From assembly GCA_903839195.1 (NCBI GenBank), contig CAIMBK010000117.1, positions 1 to 42,299 on the forward strand: a stretch of 42,299 nt of DNA, read 5' to 3'. The first letter of the stretch is position 1. Each line of letters starts with the position of its first letter. The notes beneath the pieces were generated by a model that was not told the DNA's origin, did not search any database, and saw only the letters and a program-made list of their open reading frames with translations. This stretch comes from an uncultured Bacteroidota bacterium. GTDB taxonomy: Bacteria > Bacteroidota > Bacteroidia > Flavobacteriales > Flavobacteriaceae. Shown one piece after another: positions 1 to 8,141 of the stretch. The translations under genes and the position numbers were made by a program.

Positions 1-320
1 TCTTGTTTAGAAATTTCATCCAAAACAAAATTATAAAAGTCAATACTTCTAATTTGATTGTATTTTTTGGGTGCTAAATCAATTTCTACCAATCGGTTTG
101 GATTTGCATAAAGTGCTGGATTCCATTTTTTAGTAACTATTGTATCCCAAGTTTCACTTTTTTCTTCCCAAAAACACCAAGTTCTATCGTTGATTTTTTT
201 ATTGTTCTCATCTAATAATAGAATGGTTTTATCAGAGAATTTCCCTGATTTCACCATTTTATACACCGTCATTAATGCTGACAAACCTGCACCCGCAAAT
301 ATGTAATTGTAATGTTTCAT
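1..320 (-). CDS. crtY: Lycopene beta-cyclase, CrtY type (N-terminal part, cut by window edge)
   Basis: The first 106 codons are present; the 3' end lies outside the window. The start ATG is the complement of bases 318-320. The translation opens with a dinucleotide-binding segment (YIFAGAGLSALMTVYKMV), then LLLDENKK and the motif NDRTWCFWEE, which is typical of bacterial CrtY-type lycopene cyclases. In this family the enzyme closes the beta-ionone rings of lycopene to give beta-carotene, fitting the carotenoid and zeaxanthin pigments of yellow Flavobacteria. A TATTTTTG box sits at 325-332 on the minus strand, so close to the ATG that the mRNA could have almost no leader; this is inference. Assignment rests on recognising the N-terminal motifs, since the catalytic core is not visible. 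Confidence 0.82.
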   Translation of the reverse strand, partial: MKHYNYIFAGAGLSALMTVYKMVKSGKFSDKTILLLDENNKKINDRTWCFWEEKSETWDTIVTKKWNPALYANPNRLVEIDLAPKKYNQIRSIDFYNFVLDEISKQ

Positions 321-388
321 GTTTCAAAAATAAGCATAAATTAAAATAGTAAATAAATAAATAACTAGATTTGTAAAAAACAAATTAT

Positions 389-1207
389 ATGTATCAACAA
401 GTTGTTGAATTTTTTATAAAAATTGACCCTGTTTTGGCAGCTTTTTTAGCAACCGTTTTTACATGGTTTTTAACCGCTTTAGGAGCCTCATTGGTTTTCT
501 TTTTTAAGAACATGAATCGCGTGGTATTAGACGGCATGCTTGGATTTACAGGAGGAGTAATGGTTGCGGCTAGTTATTGGAGCCTTCTAGCGCCTGCAAT
601 CGAAATGAGTAGTGGCGAAGGGTTTGTTAAGGTTATACCGGCCGCAACAGGATTTGTTTTAGGGGCAATTTTCCTTTTTGGCTTAGATAAAATTCTACCG
701 CATTTACATATTAATTTTAAAGAAACAGAAGGAGTGAAATCGCCGTGGCAACGCACAACATTGTTGGTTTTGGCCATAACTTTACATAACATTCCCGAGG
801 GATTGGCGGTTGGCGTTTTATTTGGCGGTGTTGCTGCAGGAATTCCACAAGCAACAATTGCAGGAGCAATAACTTTAGCTATCGGAATTGGAATTCAAAA
901 TTTCCCTGAAGGAATTGCGGTTTCAATGCCATTAAGAAGGATGGGCATGAGTCGTTGGAAAAGTTTTATGTATGGACAATCATCGGCATTAGTTGAGCCA
1001 GTTGCCGCAGTAGTTGGCGCTTTGGCGGTAACTTTTTTTACGCCTATTTTACCCTATGCATTAGCGTTTGCAGCGGGCGCAATGATTTTTGTAGTCGTTG
1101 AAGAGGTAATTCCCGAGACCCAACAAGACAACAATACAGATATTGCTACGCTTGGCTTTATTGGCGGGTTTGTTGTTATGATGACATTAGATGTCGCATT
1201 GGGTTAA
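389..1207 (+). CDS. ZIP family divalent metal transporter (GufA-like)
   Basis: This 272-residue inner-membrane protein has about eight hydrophobic segments. It carries the two ZIP metal-site motifs, LHNIPEGLAVG in the fourth helix and QNFPEGIAVS in the fifth. The second histidine position is Gln-Asn, as in the GufA subfamily. ZIP proteins bring Zn2+, and sometimes Fe2+ or Mn2+, into the cytosol. A final acidic signature (VVVEEVIPETQ) is also typical. The length is normal for bacterial ZIPs. A TAGATTTG box lies at 366-373, without a clear -33 element. The 3' end overlaps by 4 bp the convergent small feo gene. Its place beside iron-uptake genes suggests a metal-homeostasis neighbourhood, but substrate cannot be read from sequence. 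Confidence 0.93.
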   Translation: MYQQVVEFFIKIDPVLAAFLATVFTWFLTALGASLVFFFKNMNRVVLDGMLGFTGGVMVAASYWSLLAPAIEMSSGEGFVKVIPAATGFVLGAIFLFGLDKILPHLHINFKETEGVKSPWQRTTLLVLAITLHNIPEGLAVGVLFGGVAAGIPQATIAGAITLAIGIGIQNFPEGIAVSMPLRRMGMSRWKSFMYGQSSALVEPVAAVVGALAVTFFTPILPYALAFAAGAMIFVVVEEVIPETQQDNNTDIATLGFIGGFVVMMTLDVALG

Positions 1208-1326
1208 TGACAATCGCAATCATCGGTTCCGCATTTTTTCGATTTTTTCTTTTTAAAAAAGAGTTTCTTTCCCAAAAATGTTAAGGCAATTCCCAAAGTA
1301 ATAAAAGCAATTATTTCCTGAAACAT
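1204..1326 (-). CDS. FeoB-associated Cys-rich membrane protein (40 aa)
   Basis: A very short gene starts with ATG at 1324-1326, only 6 bp after the feoB stop codon, and ends with TAA at 1204-1206. The product has one N-terminal hydrophobic helix (residues about 2-20), a lysine-rich stretch (KKLFFKKKKSKK) and a C-terminal cysteine cluster (CGTDDCDCH). This layout matches the FeoB-associated Cys-rich membrane protein family, which sits directly after feoB in many Bacteroidota and Firmicutes. Its molecular role is not firmly known; metal binding or FeoC-like help to FeoB has been proposed for such proteins. It is surely cotranscribed with feoA and feoB. It overlaps the convergent ZIP gene by 4 bp. 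Confidence 0.88.
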   Translation of the reverse strand: MFQEIIAFITLGIALTFLGKKLFFKKKKSKKCGTDDCDCH

Positions 1327-1332
1327 TTTTAT

Positions 1333-3432
1333 TTATTTTAAAATTTGAAAAGCGATAAGCGCAACAAGATAGGCTAATCCGCTCATGAAAACCAATTGTC
1401 CCAAAGGCCATTTCCAGCTGTTGGTTTCTTTTTTTGTTATGGCTAATGTACTAGCACATTGCATCGCAAACGCGTAAAACAGCAACAATGAAATTCCTGT
1501 GGCAAAATTAAATATTTTGTTTTTTGTAACGGGGTTTATTTCGGCGCCCATTTTATTTTTTATGGTCGAATTATTGGCCGAACTTCCAACGCTATATATG
1601 GTTGCGAGTGTCCCAACAAATACCTCTCTTGCGGCAAACGAACTGATTATAGCAACACCAATTTTCCAATCATAACCCAATGGCGCAATGGCGGGTTCGA
1701 TGGTTTTCCCCATAATTCCAATGTAGGAATTTTCCAATTTAAAAGCCGCAATTTTATTGGATAAATCGGATTTGGAAATAGATTGATTTTCGATTCGGGC
1801 AGCTACAATTTGGTCCGCATTTTTGAAATTATCGCCTAAACCATAAGAAGCCAAAAACCACAACACTACCGATATCGCTAAGATGATTTTTCCGGCGCCA
1901 AAAATAAAAGATTTGGTTTTTTCAATAACGTTTATCGCTACATTTTTGAACATTGGAAGTTTGTAATGCGGCATTTCGACAACAAAAAAGGATTTGGAGT
2001 CGATTTTTAAAATTTTATTTAAAATATATGCGGCAAATAATGCCATTCCAAAACCTAATAAATATAAAAACATGAGCGTCAATCCTTGAAGATTTAATAC
2101 ACCAAAAATGGGATTGTCAGGAATTATTAAGGCTATAATTATTGCATAAACAGGCAGTCTCGCCGAACAGGTTGTAAAGGGCGTAACTAAGATGGTTATA
2201 AGTCGTTCCTTCCAATTTTCAATATTTCGAGTTGCCATAATCGCGGGAATCGCACAAGCCGTTCCAGAAATTAACGGAACAACACTTTTTCCGCTAAGAC
2301 CAAATTTCCGCATTATTTTATCCATCAAAAAAACTACGCGACTCATGTAGCCGCTTTCTTCTAGAATGGAAATAAATAAAAACAGAAAGGCAATTTGTGG
2401 AATAAAAATCAAAATTCCGCCAACTCCAGGAATAATTCCTTGCGAAATCAGATTAGTCATAACGCCTTTTGGAAGCGAATTACTTGCCAAGTTGCTCAAT
2501 GTTGCAAAAGTGCTGTCAATCCAGTCCATAGGGATTTTTGACCAATCAAAAATGGCTTGAAAAATAACAAATAGAATGGCAAAGAAAATTACATATCCCC
2601 ATACTTTATGTGTCAAAACACGATCGAGTTTGCCGCCAAAATCCTTTGCTAATTTGCTGTTAATTTCCAACCCTTTTTTCAAGACATCATTAATAAATTG
2701 ATATCGTTTGATGGTTTCTTTTTGTTGCAATCGTTTCAAATCGGAGTGGGATTTTGTAAAGGAATTTTTTACCTCTTTTCGTTCCAAATTTTGAAAATTA
2801 ACATCTTGTGTAATTACCAGCCATAATTTGTATAAAAGCTGATTAGGAAAGGCTTTCCGGAGATTATTGAAGTAATCTTCATCAATGCTTGAGGCATTCA
2901 AACAAGGCTCAACCGACAGCGACTTATAATTGATAATTAATTCTTTTAGTTCGGTAATTCCGTAATTTTTTCGTGTGCTGATTAAGGCAATTTTTGTTTT
3001 TAATTGGGTTTCTAAATAAGGAATGTCCAATGAAATACCTTTGTATTTCATTCTATCGGCCATATTTATGACTAAAATTGTTGGGATTTCTAGGTCTTTA
3101 ATTTGGGTAAATAGCAATAAATTTCGTTTCAAATTTTCAACATCAGAAACCACCACAACTACATCTGGAAATAGTTTGTCTTTTTTATTGAGCATCAACT
3201 CAATTACCACGTTTTCATCCATCGAACAAGCATTCAGGCTGTATGTCCCGGGAAGATCCAAAATATCGGCATTAATATTTGATGTTAATTTACAAAAACC
3301 AATCTTTTTTTCAACCGTTATTCCTGGGTAATTTCCAACTTGTTGATTAAGGCCCGTGAGTTGATTAAAAACCGAAGTTTTCCCCGTATTGGGATTTCCT
3401 ATTAGGGCAACATTGATGTTTTGGCTGCTCAT
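1333..3432 (-). CDS. feoB: Ferrous iron transporter FeoB
   Basis: FeoB is the GTPase-coupled inner-membrane permease for Fe2+. The 699-residue product has the N-terminal G domain with G1 GNPNTGKTS (residues 12-20), G3 DLPG (59-62) and G4 NMAD (123-126). A helical linker follows to about residue 275. The membrane part contains two Gate-type regions with conserved cysteines (GTACAIPAIMATR and later MQCASTLA). Length is normal for stand-alone FeoB. It follows feoA by 6 bp and precedes the Cys-rich small gene by 6 bp, giving an operon feoA-feoB-small protein. The start ATG immediately precedes SSQNINVALIGNP, close to the G domain as expected. No frameshift or missing motif is seen. Confidence 0.97.
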   Translation of the reverse strand: MSSQNINVALIGNPNTGKTSVFNQLTGLNQQVGNYPGITVEKKIGFCKLTSNINADILDLPGTYSLNACSMDENVVIELMLNKKDKLFPDVVVVVSDVENLKRNLLLFTQIKDLEIPTILVINMADRMKYKGISLDIPYLETQLKTKIALISTRKNYGITELKELIINYKSLSVEPCLNASSIDEDYFNNLRKAFPNQLLYKLWLVITQDVNFQNLERKEVKNSFTKSHSDLKRLQQKETIKRYQFINDVLKKGLEINSKLAKDFGGKLDRVLTHKVWGYVIFFAILFVIFQAIFDWSKIPMDWIDSTFATLSNLASNSLPKGVMTNLISQGIIPGVGGILIFIPQIAFLFLFISILEESGYMSRVVFLMDKIMRKFGLSGKSVVPLISGTACAIPAIMATRNIENWKERLITILVTPFTTCSARLPVYAIIIALIIPDNPIFGVLNLQGLTLMFLYLLGFGMALFAAYILNKILKIDSKSFFVVEMPHYKLPMFKNVAINVIEKTKSFIFGAGKIILAISVVLWFLASYGLGDNFKNADQIVAARIENQSISKSDLSNKIAAFKLENSYIGIMGKTIEPAIAPLGYDWKIGVAIISSFAAREVFVGTLATIYSVGSSANNSTIKNKMGAEINPVTKNKIFNFATGISLLLFYAFAMQCASTLAITKKETNSWKWPLGQLVFMSGLAYLVALIAFQILK

Positions 3433-3438
3433 TTTAGG

Positions 3439-3672
3439 TTAGTTATTGATAATTTCAACCTCAATTTCATTTGCAGTTTCAATACGAATTGCGAGATGAG
3501 AACCATTAATATTTAGGTATAAAGGGTCGCCAAAAGGTGCAATTTGAAGTAATTCAACCAGATTTCCAGGCAAACAACCCATTTCGAGTAGCTTCAACGG
3601 AATTACATCCACATCGAACGATTTGATAACGGCTTTATCGCCTTTTTTGAGACTATTTATGGTTGTTTTCAA
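3439..3672 (-). CDS. feoA: Ferrous iron transport accessory protein FeoA
   Basis: The product is a 77-residue SH3-like FeoA protein. It shows the family pattern: an N-terminal TTINSLKKGDKAVI strand, the turn LLEMGCLPGN, then APFGDPLYLNINGSHLAIR and a C-terminal basic/acidic strand. FeoA is a cytosolic partner of FeoB and is needed for Fe2+ uptake. It is the first gene of the operon, and its promoter carries a palindrome (see the regulatory entry at 3699-3743) expected to make it iron-responsive. In several other Bacteroidota FeoA is fused to FeoB; here the two are separate. Confidence 0.95.
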   Translation of the reverse strand: MKTTINSLKKGDKAVIKSFDVDVIPLKLLEMGCLPGNLVELLQIAPFGDPLYLNINGSHLAIRIETANEIEVEIINN

Positions 3673-3698
3673 ACCTTATTTAGATTGAATTAAGATTA

Positions 3699-3743
3699 CA
3701 AAAGTACATATTTTAATACTCAAACAAATGATAATTATCATTT
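3699..3743 (-). promoter_or_regulatory. feoA promoter with an 18-bp palindrome (candidate iron operator)
   Basis: On the minus strand TACTTTTG (3699-3706) matches the Bacteroidota -7 element TAnnTTTG. A TTTG at 3725-3728 lies 18 bp upstream as the -33 element. Bases 3726-3743 form a perfect palindrome, AAATGATAATTATCATTT, which overlaps the -33 box. Its half-site ATGATAAT resembles the units of known Fur boxes. A repressor bound here would block the polymerase, so iron-dependent repression of feoAB is likely. Which protein binds (Fur, or a DtxR/IdeR type) is not shown by the sequence. Confidence 0.75.
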
Positions 3744-3796
3744 ATTATCCCTTTATTAAATTTATAAAAGTGGTTGAATCACCTTTGATTTGGTCA

Positions 3797-4462
3797 TTAA
3801 TTGGAGCATAAAAAATGAATGTCCTCAATCAATCGTTGGATTTCTTTTTTATTGGTTCCGTCATAAAACCCTCGAATTCGTCTTTTGTCATCGACTAGAA
3901 TAAAATTTTCGGTATGAACCATATCATATAATTCTTCAGGTTTTCCCATTTTTACGGCTAAATAAGATTTTCGAGCCATGGTGTAGATTTCTTTTTTATC
4001 GCCAGTAACCAAATTCCATTTGGCATCAATTACGCCATTTTTTAAGGCATAGGTTTTTAGCGCTCGAACCGAGTCAATTTCTGGTAAAACAGTATGGGAA
4101 AGCAACAGAACTTTTGGATTGTTTTTAATTGCGGTTTGAATATCGACCATATTGGTTGTCATTTTTGGACATATGGAACCACAAGTCGTAAAGAAGAAAT
4201 CGGCTACATAAATCTTTCCTTCATAATTTTTTTGGGTAATTTTTTCTCCGTTTTGATTGATAAAAGAAAAATCAGCGATAGTATGATATTTGCGAATATA
4301 TTGAACCGAACTATCCACTAATTCAGGATTGATATCCGATGGATTATAAATAGGCAAGGTTTTTTTTGGTTTTAATGCGGAATAAAATAGTGTGATTATC
4401 ACAATTGAAAGCGAAATCAGAACGACAAAAAACCAAAGATATTTTCTAAAAAACCGCAACAT
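3797..4462 (-). CDS. SCO1/SenC family copper-binding thioredoxin-like protein
   Basis: A single N-terminal membrane anchor (residues about 9-30) is followed by a thioredoxin-fold domain. It carries the copper ligands of the SCO family: TTCGSICPK (Cys94 and Cys98) and a distal histidine in MVHTENF (His183), counted from the ATG at 4460-4462. SCO proteins deliver copper to the CuA site of cytochrome c oxidase or act as thiol-disulfide reductases on the outer face of the inner membrane. A GTG six codons upstream (4478-4480) is also in frame, but a TATTTTTG box at 4480-4487 overlaps it, so I prefer the ATG. No oxidase gene is nearby, so the partner is unknown. Confidence 0.9.
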   Translation of the reverse strand: MLRFFRKYLWFFVVLISLSIVIITLFYSALKPKKTLPIYNPSDINPELVDSSVQYIRKYHTIADFSFINQNGEKITQKNYEGKIYVADFFFTTCGSICPKMTTNMVDIQTAIKNNPKVLLLSHTVLPEIDSVRALKTYALKNGVIDAKWNLVTGDKKEIYTMARKSYLAVKMGKPEELYDMVHTENFILVDDKRRIRGFYDGTNKKEIQRLIEDIHFLCSN

Positions 4463-4562
4463 AGTTTGAATATTTGACACAAAAATACAAAATCAGAATC
4501 ATTGGTGAAAATATGATTTTGGAACGCAACCACTTATACCATACTAAACAAAAGTTAAATAA

Positions 4563-4592
4563 TTTGTGTTAATCAATTTTTTTGTAGTTTTG
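4563..4592 (+). promoter_or_regulatory. Bacteroidota-type promoter for the T9SS propeller protein
   Basis: TTTG at 4563-4566 and TAGTTTTG at 4585-4592 are separated by 18 bp. This matches the -33 and -7 consensus of Bacteroidota sigma factor promoters. The start codon follows 17 bp after the -7 box, giving a short leader without a Shine-Dalgarno sequence. Confidence 0.7.
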
Positions 4593-4609
4593 AAAAAAAT
4601 CACTAAATT

Positions 4610-7600
4610 ATGAAAAAGTTATTTGCCTCAATCCTTGCTTTATTTTCAATGGTAACATTTGCCCAATTCAATCCTTTAGCACCATGGATGGAAAACGCAG
4701 AAAAAACTACCCAAACAGAAAAAACATTCAAAGAATTATCAGATTCATTTAATAGTTATTGGTCAACGAAAGACTTTTCTAAAAAAGGGAGTGGTTACAA
4801 ACCATTTAAAAGATGGGAAAATCATTGGTGCAATAGTACAAATGATCAAGGATTTCTAATTTCGCCCCAAGAAATGTGGGCTGCTTGGCAACAAAAAAAT
4901 AACAACTCTGGCCTTCAAAGGTCGGTTCCGGTATGTAACTGGGAGCCTTTAGGTCCTTTTTCAAATGCTGTTCCGCAAACTACTAGAGGGAGAGGAAGAG
5001 TCAACGTTGTTTGTGTTGACCCCACGAATGCAAACACAATCTATATGGGAGCTCCCGCAGGCGGAATATGGAAATCAATTGATGCCGGAGCATCTTGGAT
5101 ACCGCTATCCGACAATTTGCCACAAATAGGCGTTTCTGGAATAGCAGTAGATTATCAAGATCCAAATACCATTTATATTGCTACAGGAGACAAAGACGCC
5201 AGCGACACGTATTCAATTGGAGTTATGAAATCTACAGACGGCGGCATTACATGGAATACTACAGGATTAGCATTTACCAATACATCTACACTTGCAGGAG
5301 ATTTGGTGATGCACCCAACAAACAATCAAATTTTGTGGTGCGCCACGAGTTCTGGATTATATAAAACAAGCAATGGCGGAACTACTTGGGCAATAAAACA
5401 AACAGGAAATTTTGCTTTGGGCGCTATTCGATTAAAACCAGGAAATCCGACAATTGTGTATGCGACATCAAAAAATAAATTTTTCAAATCCACCAATTCT
5501 GGCGATACTTTTTCTTCTTTAACCTCGGGATTTCCGTCTGTTACAGGTAGGGTAGTTATGGATGTGACGGCAGCCAATCCAGAGTATATATATTGTTTAT
5601 TAGCCACAACTTCAAATGCCTTTCAAGGAATTTATAAATCGACCAACGGCGGAACTTCGTGGGTTAACACAGGTTTGACAGCATCAACAACTGATATTTT
5701 TGATGGTGCAACCCAAGCCTGGTATAATTTAGCAATTTGCGTTTCTCAAACCAATCCAAATGAGATTTACACGGGAAATTTAAACATATGGAAATCTATA
5801 GATGGAGGAGCAACAGCAACGGCAGTCAATAGCTGGAGTACATATAGCATGTCTTTTACTCATGCAGATATTCATTTTCTTCGATTTTTTGGAGATAAAT
5901 TATATTGCGGAAGCGACGGAGGGATTTATGTTTCTTCAGATGGTGGAACTATTTTCAATGATATTATTGGCGCTGCGCAAATAGGACAATTCTATAAAAT
6001 ATCAGTTTCCAAACAAACAGCCTCCAAAATTACCGGAGGGCTTCAAGACAACGGCGGTTTTATTTATAATAATAGCAGCTGGCGAAGTTATCATCCTGGA
6101 GACGGAATGGACACAGCAATTGACCCATCTAATGGGAATAAATGTTACGGATTTGTTTATAACGGAGGGACCTTATTTGCTAGTAATGACAATGGATTAA
6201 CTTTGTCAGCAGCAGTTTCTAGTCCAACTGGACAAACCGGAGACTGGGTAACGCCACTTCGATCCAATTCAGTAGGAGAAATTTTTGCAGGATACTCGCA
6301 ATTATTCAAATTAAACTTTGGAGCTTGGTCACAACAAAATACAGCAACACTAGGGGCGGGGACGATTCAAAATATTACTGTTGACCCAAGTAATGATGAT
6401 ATTATGTATATTTCTAAAGGCACGTCGTTGTTAAAAAGCACGAATCGGGGAGTGGCCTTTACGACAGTTTATAACGCCTCATCAAACATTACATCAATTG
6501 CGGTTAATTATTCGAATAGTAATATTGTTTATATAACTACATCAGGAACTTCTGGAAAAGCGTGGTCTTCGACAAATGGCGGAACCACCTTTGCTGAAAT
6601 CGCACCAGGATTACCCGCTATTGCGAAGAATATTATTATTCATCAAGGAAGAAATTCTATCAATCCTCTTTATGTAGGCACTAGTTTAGGGGTTTATTAT
6701 AAAGACGATACAATGTCTACATGGGAGACTTTTGACACCAACCTTCCGAATGTTTCTGTTACCGATTTAGAAATCAATTTAGACGATTCAAAATTAATCG
6801 CAGGAACTTATGGAAGAGGCGTTTGGCAATGCAGTATTCCATACGAAATCCCTGCCATTGATATCAAATTAGCAAGTGTCGAAAGTCCAATATCTACTAT
6901 TAGTTGTGGAGGAAGTTTTGCACCTCAAATTACAGTAAAAAACAATGGATCAAACGCCATTTCAACTGTAACTATTAACTATAACTATGACGGAACGCCT
7001 CAAACGTTTACATGGGATGGAACTATTGCTCCTTCTGGAACTCAAAGTATTAATCTACCTTCTTTTACCGTAAATACCATTGGGGCTTACAAACTTAGCA
7101 TAAACACGACCACCACAAATGATGCATTTGCAGACAACAACCTCGGATCGGTTCCGTTTTATGTAAATAACGCTGGAACAGTTGGGATAACAAACACTTT
7201 TGAAACACCAGCCTCCAGCTTGTTGACCTACAATGACGAAGCGATTGTAAGTCAATGGCAAAGAGGCATTAGAGCTGCTGGGACTTTAGCTTCGGGCTCT
7301 GGAAATGTGTATACAACGTCACTTTCAGGAAATTATCCAGACGAAACGAAATCGTATCTCGTGTCTCAATGTTATGATTTAACTCAAACTACCAATCCTG
7401 TAATTCGTTTCAAAATGGCATTCGATTTAGAAGTAAATTGGGATGTGGTTTATGTTCAATATACCACTGATTTTGGCCAATCATGGACCGTTCTTGGGAG
7501 CGTGGGCCCCAATTGGTATAACAGCAACAGAACTCCTGAAACAGCAGGAGACGATTGTTATAATTGCCCCGGAGCGCAATGGAGCGGAACAGATTTTGTT

Positions 7601-7996
7601 TTAAAAGAATATAATTATCCTTTAAATGCATTAACAGGATTTTCAAATGTCATTTTCAGAATCGTTTTTCAATCCGATCAAGCTGTAACCCAATTAGGAG
7701 TTGTTATTGATGATTTTGTGATCGACGGAATATTGTCAACTCAACAAATGGAAATTAATTCTATTGCAATTTATCCAAATCCTTCCAAAGGGATTTTCAA
7801 TATTGAAATGGGATCCATTCTACCAAAAACAATTGAAGTGTTTGATTTGACAGGCAAAATTGTTTATTCTAAAAAAGATTTTTCTAACAATTCAGATCTG
7901 ATCACGTTGAATTTATCAGCGATTTCAAACGGAATTTATTTCGTGAAAATTGCCGCCGAAAACCAAAGTGTTACCAAGCGAATCCTGAAAAATTAA
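4610..7996 (+). CDS. T9SS-secreted beta-propeller (VPS10/BNR-like repeat) surface protein
   Basis: A 1128-residue exported protein of unknown substrate. A signal peptide (MKKLFASILALFSMVTFAQ) precedes a large region, about residues 100-745, with many BNR/sialidase-type Asp-box repeats such as STDGGITWN, KSTNGGTSW, KSIDGGATA and SSDGGTIF; this predicts one or more beta-propellers of the VPS10/sortilin type. About residues 755-870 look like a CARDB-type Ig fold (ITVKNNGSNAIS). About residues 890-1045 look like a jelly-roll or MAM-like domain. The last 75 residues are a type A T9SS sorting domain (IAIYPNPSKGIFNIE to QSVTKRILKN), so the protein should cross the outer membrane by T9SS and be anchored or released. 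It stands alone with its own promoter and terminator. Confidence 0.9.
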   Translation: MKKLFASILALFSMVTFAQFNPLAPWMENAEKTTQTEKTFKELSDSFNSYWSTKDFSKKGSGYKPFKRWENHWCNSTNDQGFLISPQEMWAAWQQKNNNSGLQRSVPVCNWEPLGPFSNAVPQTTRGRGRVNVVCVDPTNANTIYMGAPAGGIWKSIDAGASWIPLSDNLPQIGVSGIAVDYQDPNTIYIATGDKDASDTYSIGVMKSTDGGITWNTTGLAFTNTSTLAGDLVMHPTNNQILWCATSSGLYKTSNGGTTWAIKQTGNFALGAIRLKPGNPTIVYATSKNKFFKSTNSGDTFSSLTSGFPSVTGRVVMDVTAANPEYIYCLLATTSNAFQGIYKSTNGGTSWVNTGLTASTTDIFDGATQAWYNLAICVSQTNPNEIYTGNLNIWKSIDGGATATAVNSWSTYSMSFTHADIHFLRFFGDKLYCGSDGGIYVSSDGGTIFNDIIGAAQIGQFYKISVSKQTASKITGGLQDNGGFIYNNSSWRSYHPGDGMDTAIDPSNGNKCYGFVYNGGTLFASNDNGLTLSAAVSSPTGQTGDWVTPLRSNSVGEIFAGYSQLFKLNFGAWSQQNTATLGAGTIQNITVDPSNDDIMYISKGTSLLKSTNRGVAFTTVYNASSNITSIAVNYSNSNIVYITTSGTSGKAWSSTNGGTTFAEIAPGLPAIAKNIIIHQGRNSINPLYVGTSLGVYYKDDTMSTWETFDTNLPNVSVTDLEINLDDSKLIAGTYGRGVWQCSIPYEIPAIDIKLASVESPISTISCGGSFAPQITVKNNGSNAISTVTINYNYDGTPQTFTWDGTIAPSGTQSINLPSFTVNTIGAYKLSINTTTTNDAFADNNLGSVPFYVNNAGTVGITNTFETPASSLLTYNDEAIVSQWQRGIRAAGTLASGSGNVYTTSLSGNYPDETKSYLVSQCYDLTQTTNPVIRFKMAFDLEVNWDVVYVQYTTDFGQSWTVLGSVGPNWYNSNRTPETAGDDCYNCPGAQWSGTDFVLKEYNYPLNALTGFSNVIFRIVFQSDQAVTQLGVVIDDFVIDGILSTQQMEINSIAIYPNPSKGIFNIEMGSILPKTIEVFDLTGKIVYSKKDFSNNSDLITLNLSAISNGIYFVKIAAENQSVTKRILKN

Positions 7997-8009
7997 TTTA
8001 AACAATTTC

Positions 8010-8048
8010 AAAAAAGCCCGTTAAAAAGTATTTTGACGGGCTTTTTTT
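8010..8048 (+). terminator. Intrinsic terminator after the propeller gene
   Basis: The stem AAAAAGCCCGTTAAAA pairs with TTTTGACGGGCTTTTT (one G-T wobble) around a 4-base loop and runs into a T tract ending at 8048. It begins 14 bp after the stop codon. Confidence 0.9.
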
Positions 8049-8141
8049 ATGAATAAAATAAAATAAACACACATTAACAATAAGTTTGATTAAATTATCA
8101 ATATTTTTGTTTTCAAATCGCATTAACTTAAATTTTATAAA

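Noticed and set aside
8085..8109. Full promoter TTTG/TATTTTTG before pepO
   Set aside because: The gap of 13 bp is too short for the -33/-7 spacing; only the -7-like box may be real.
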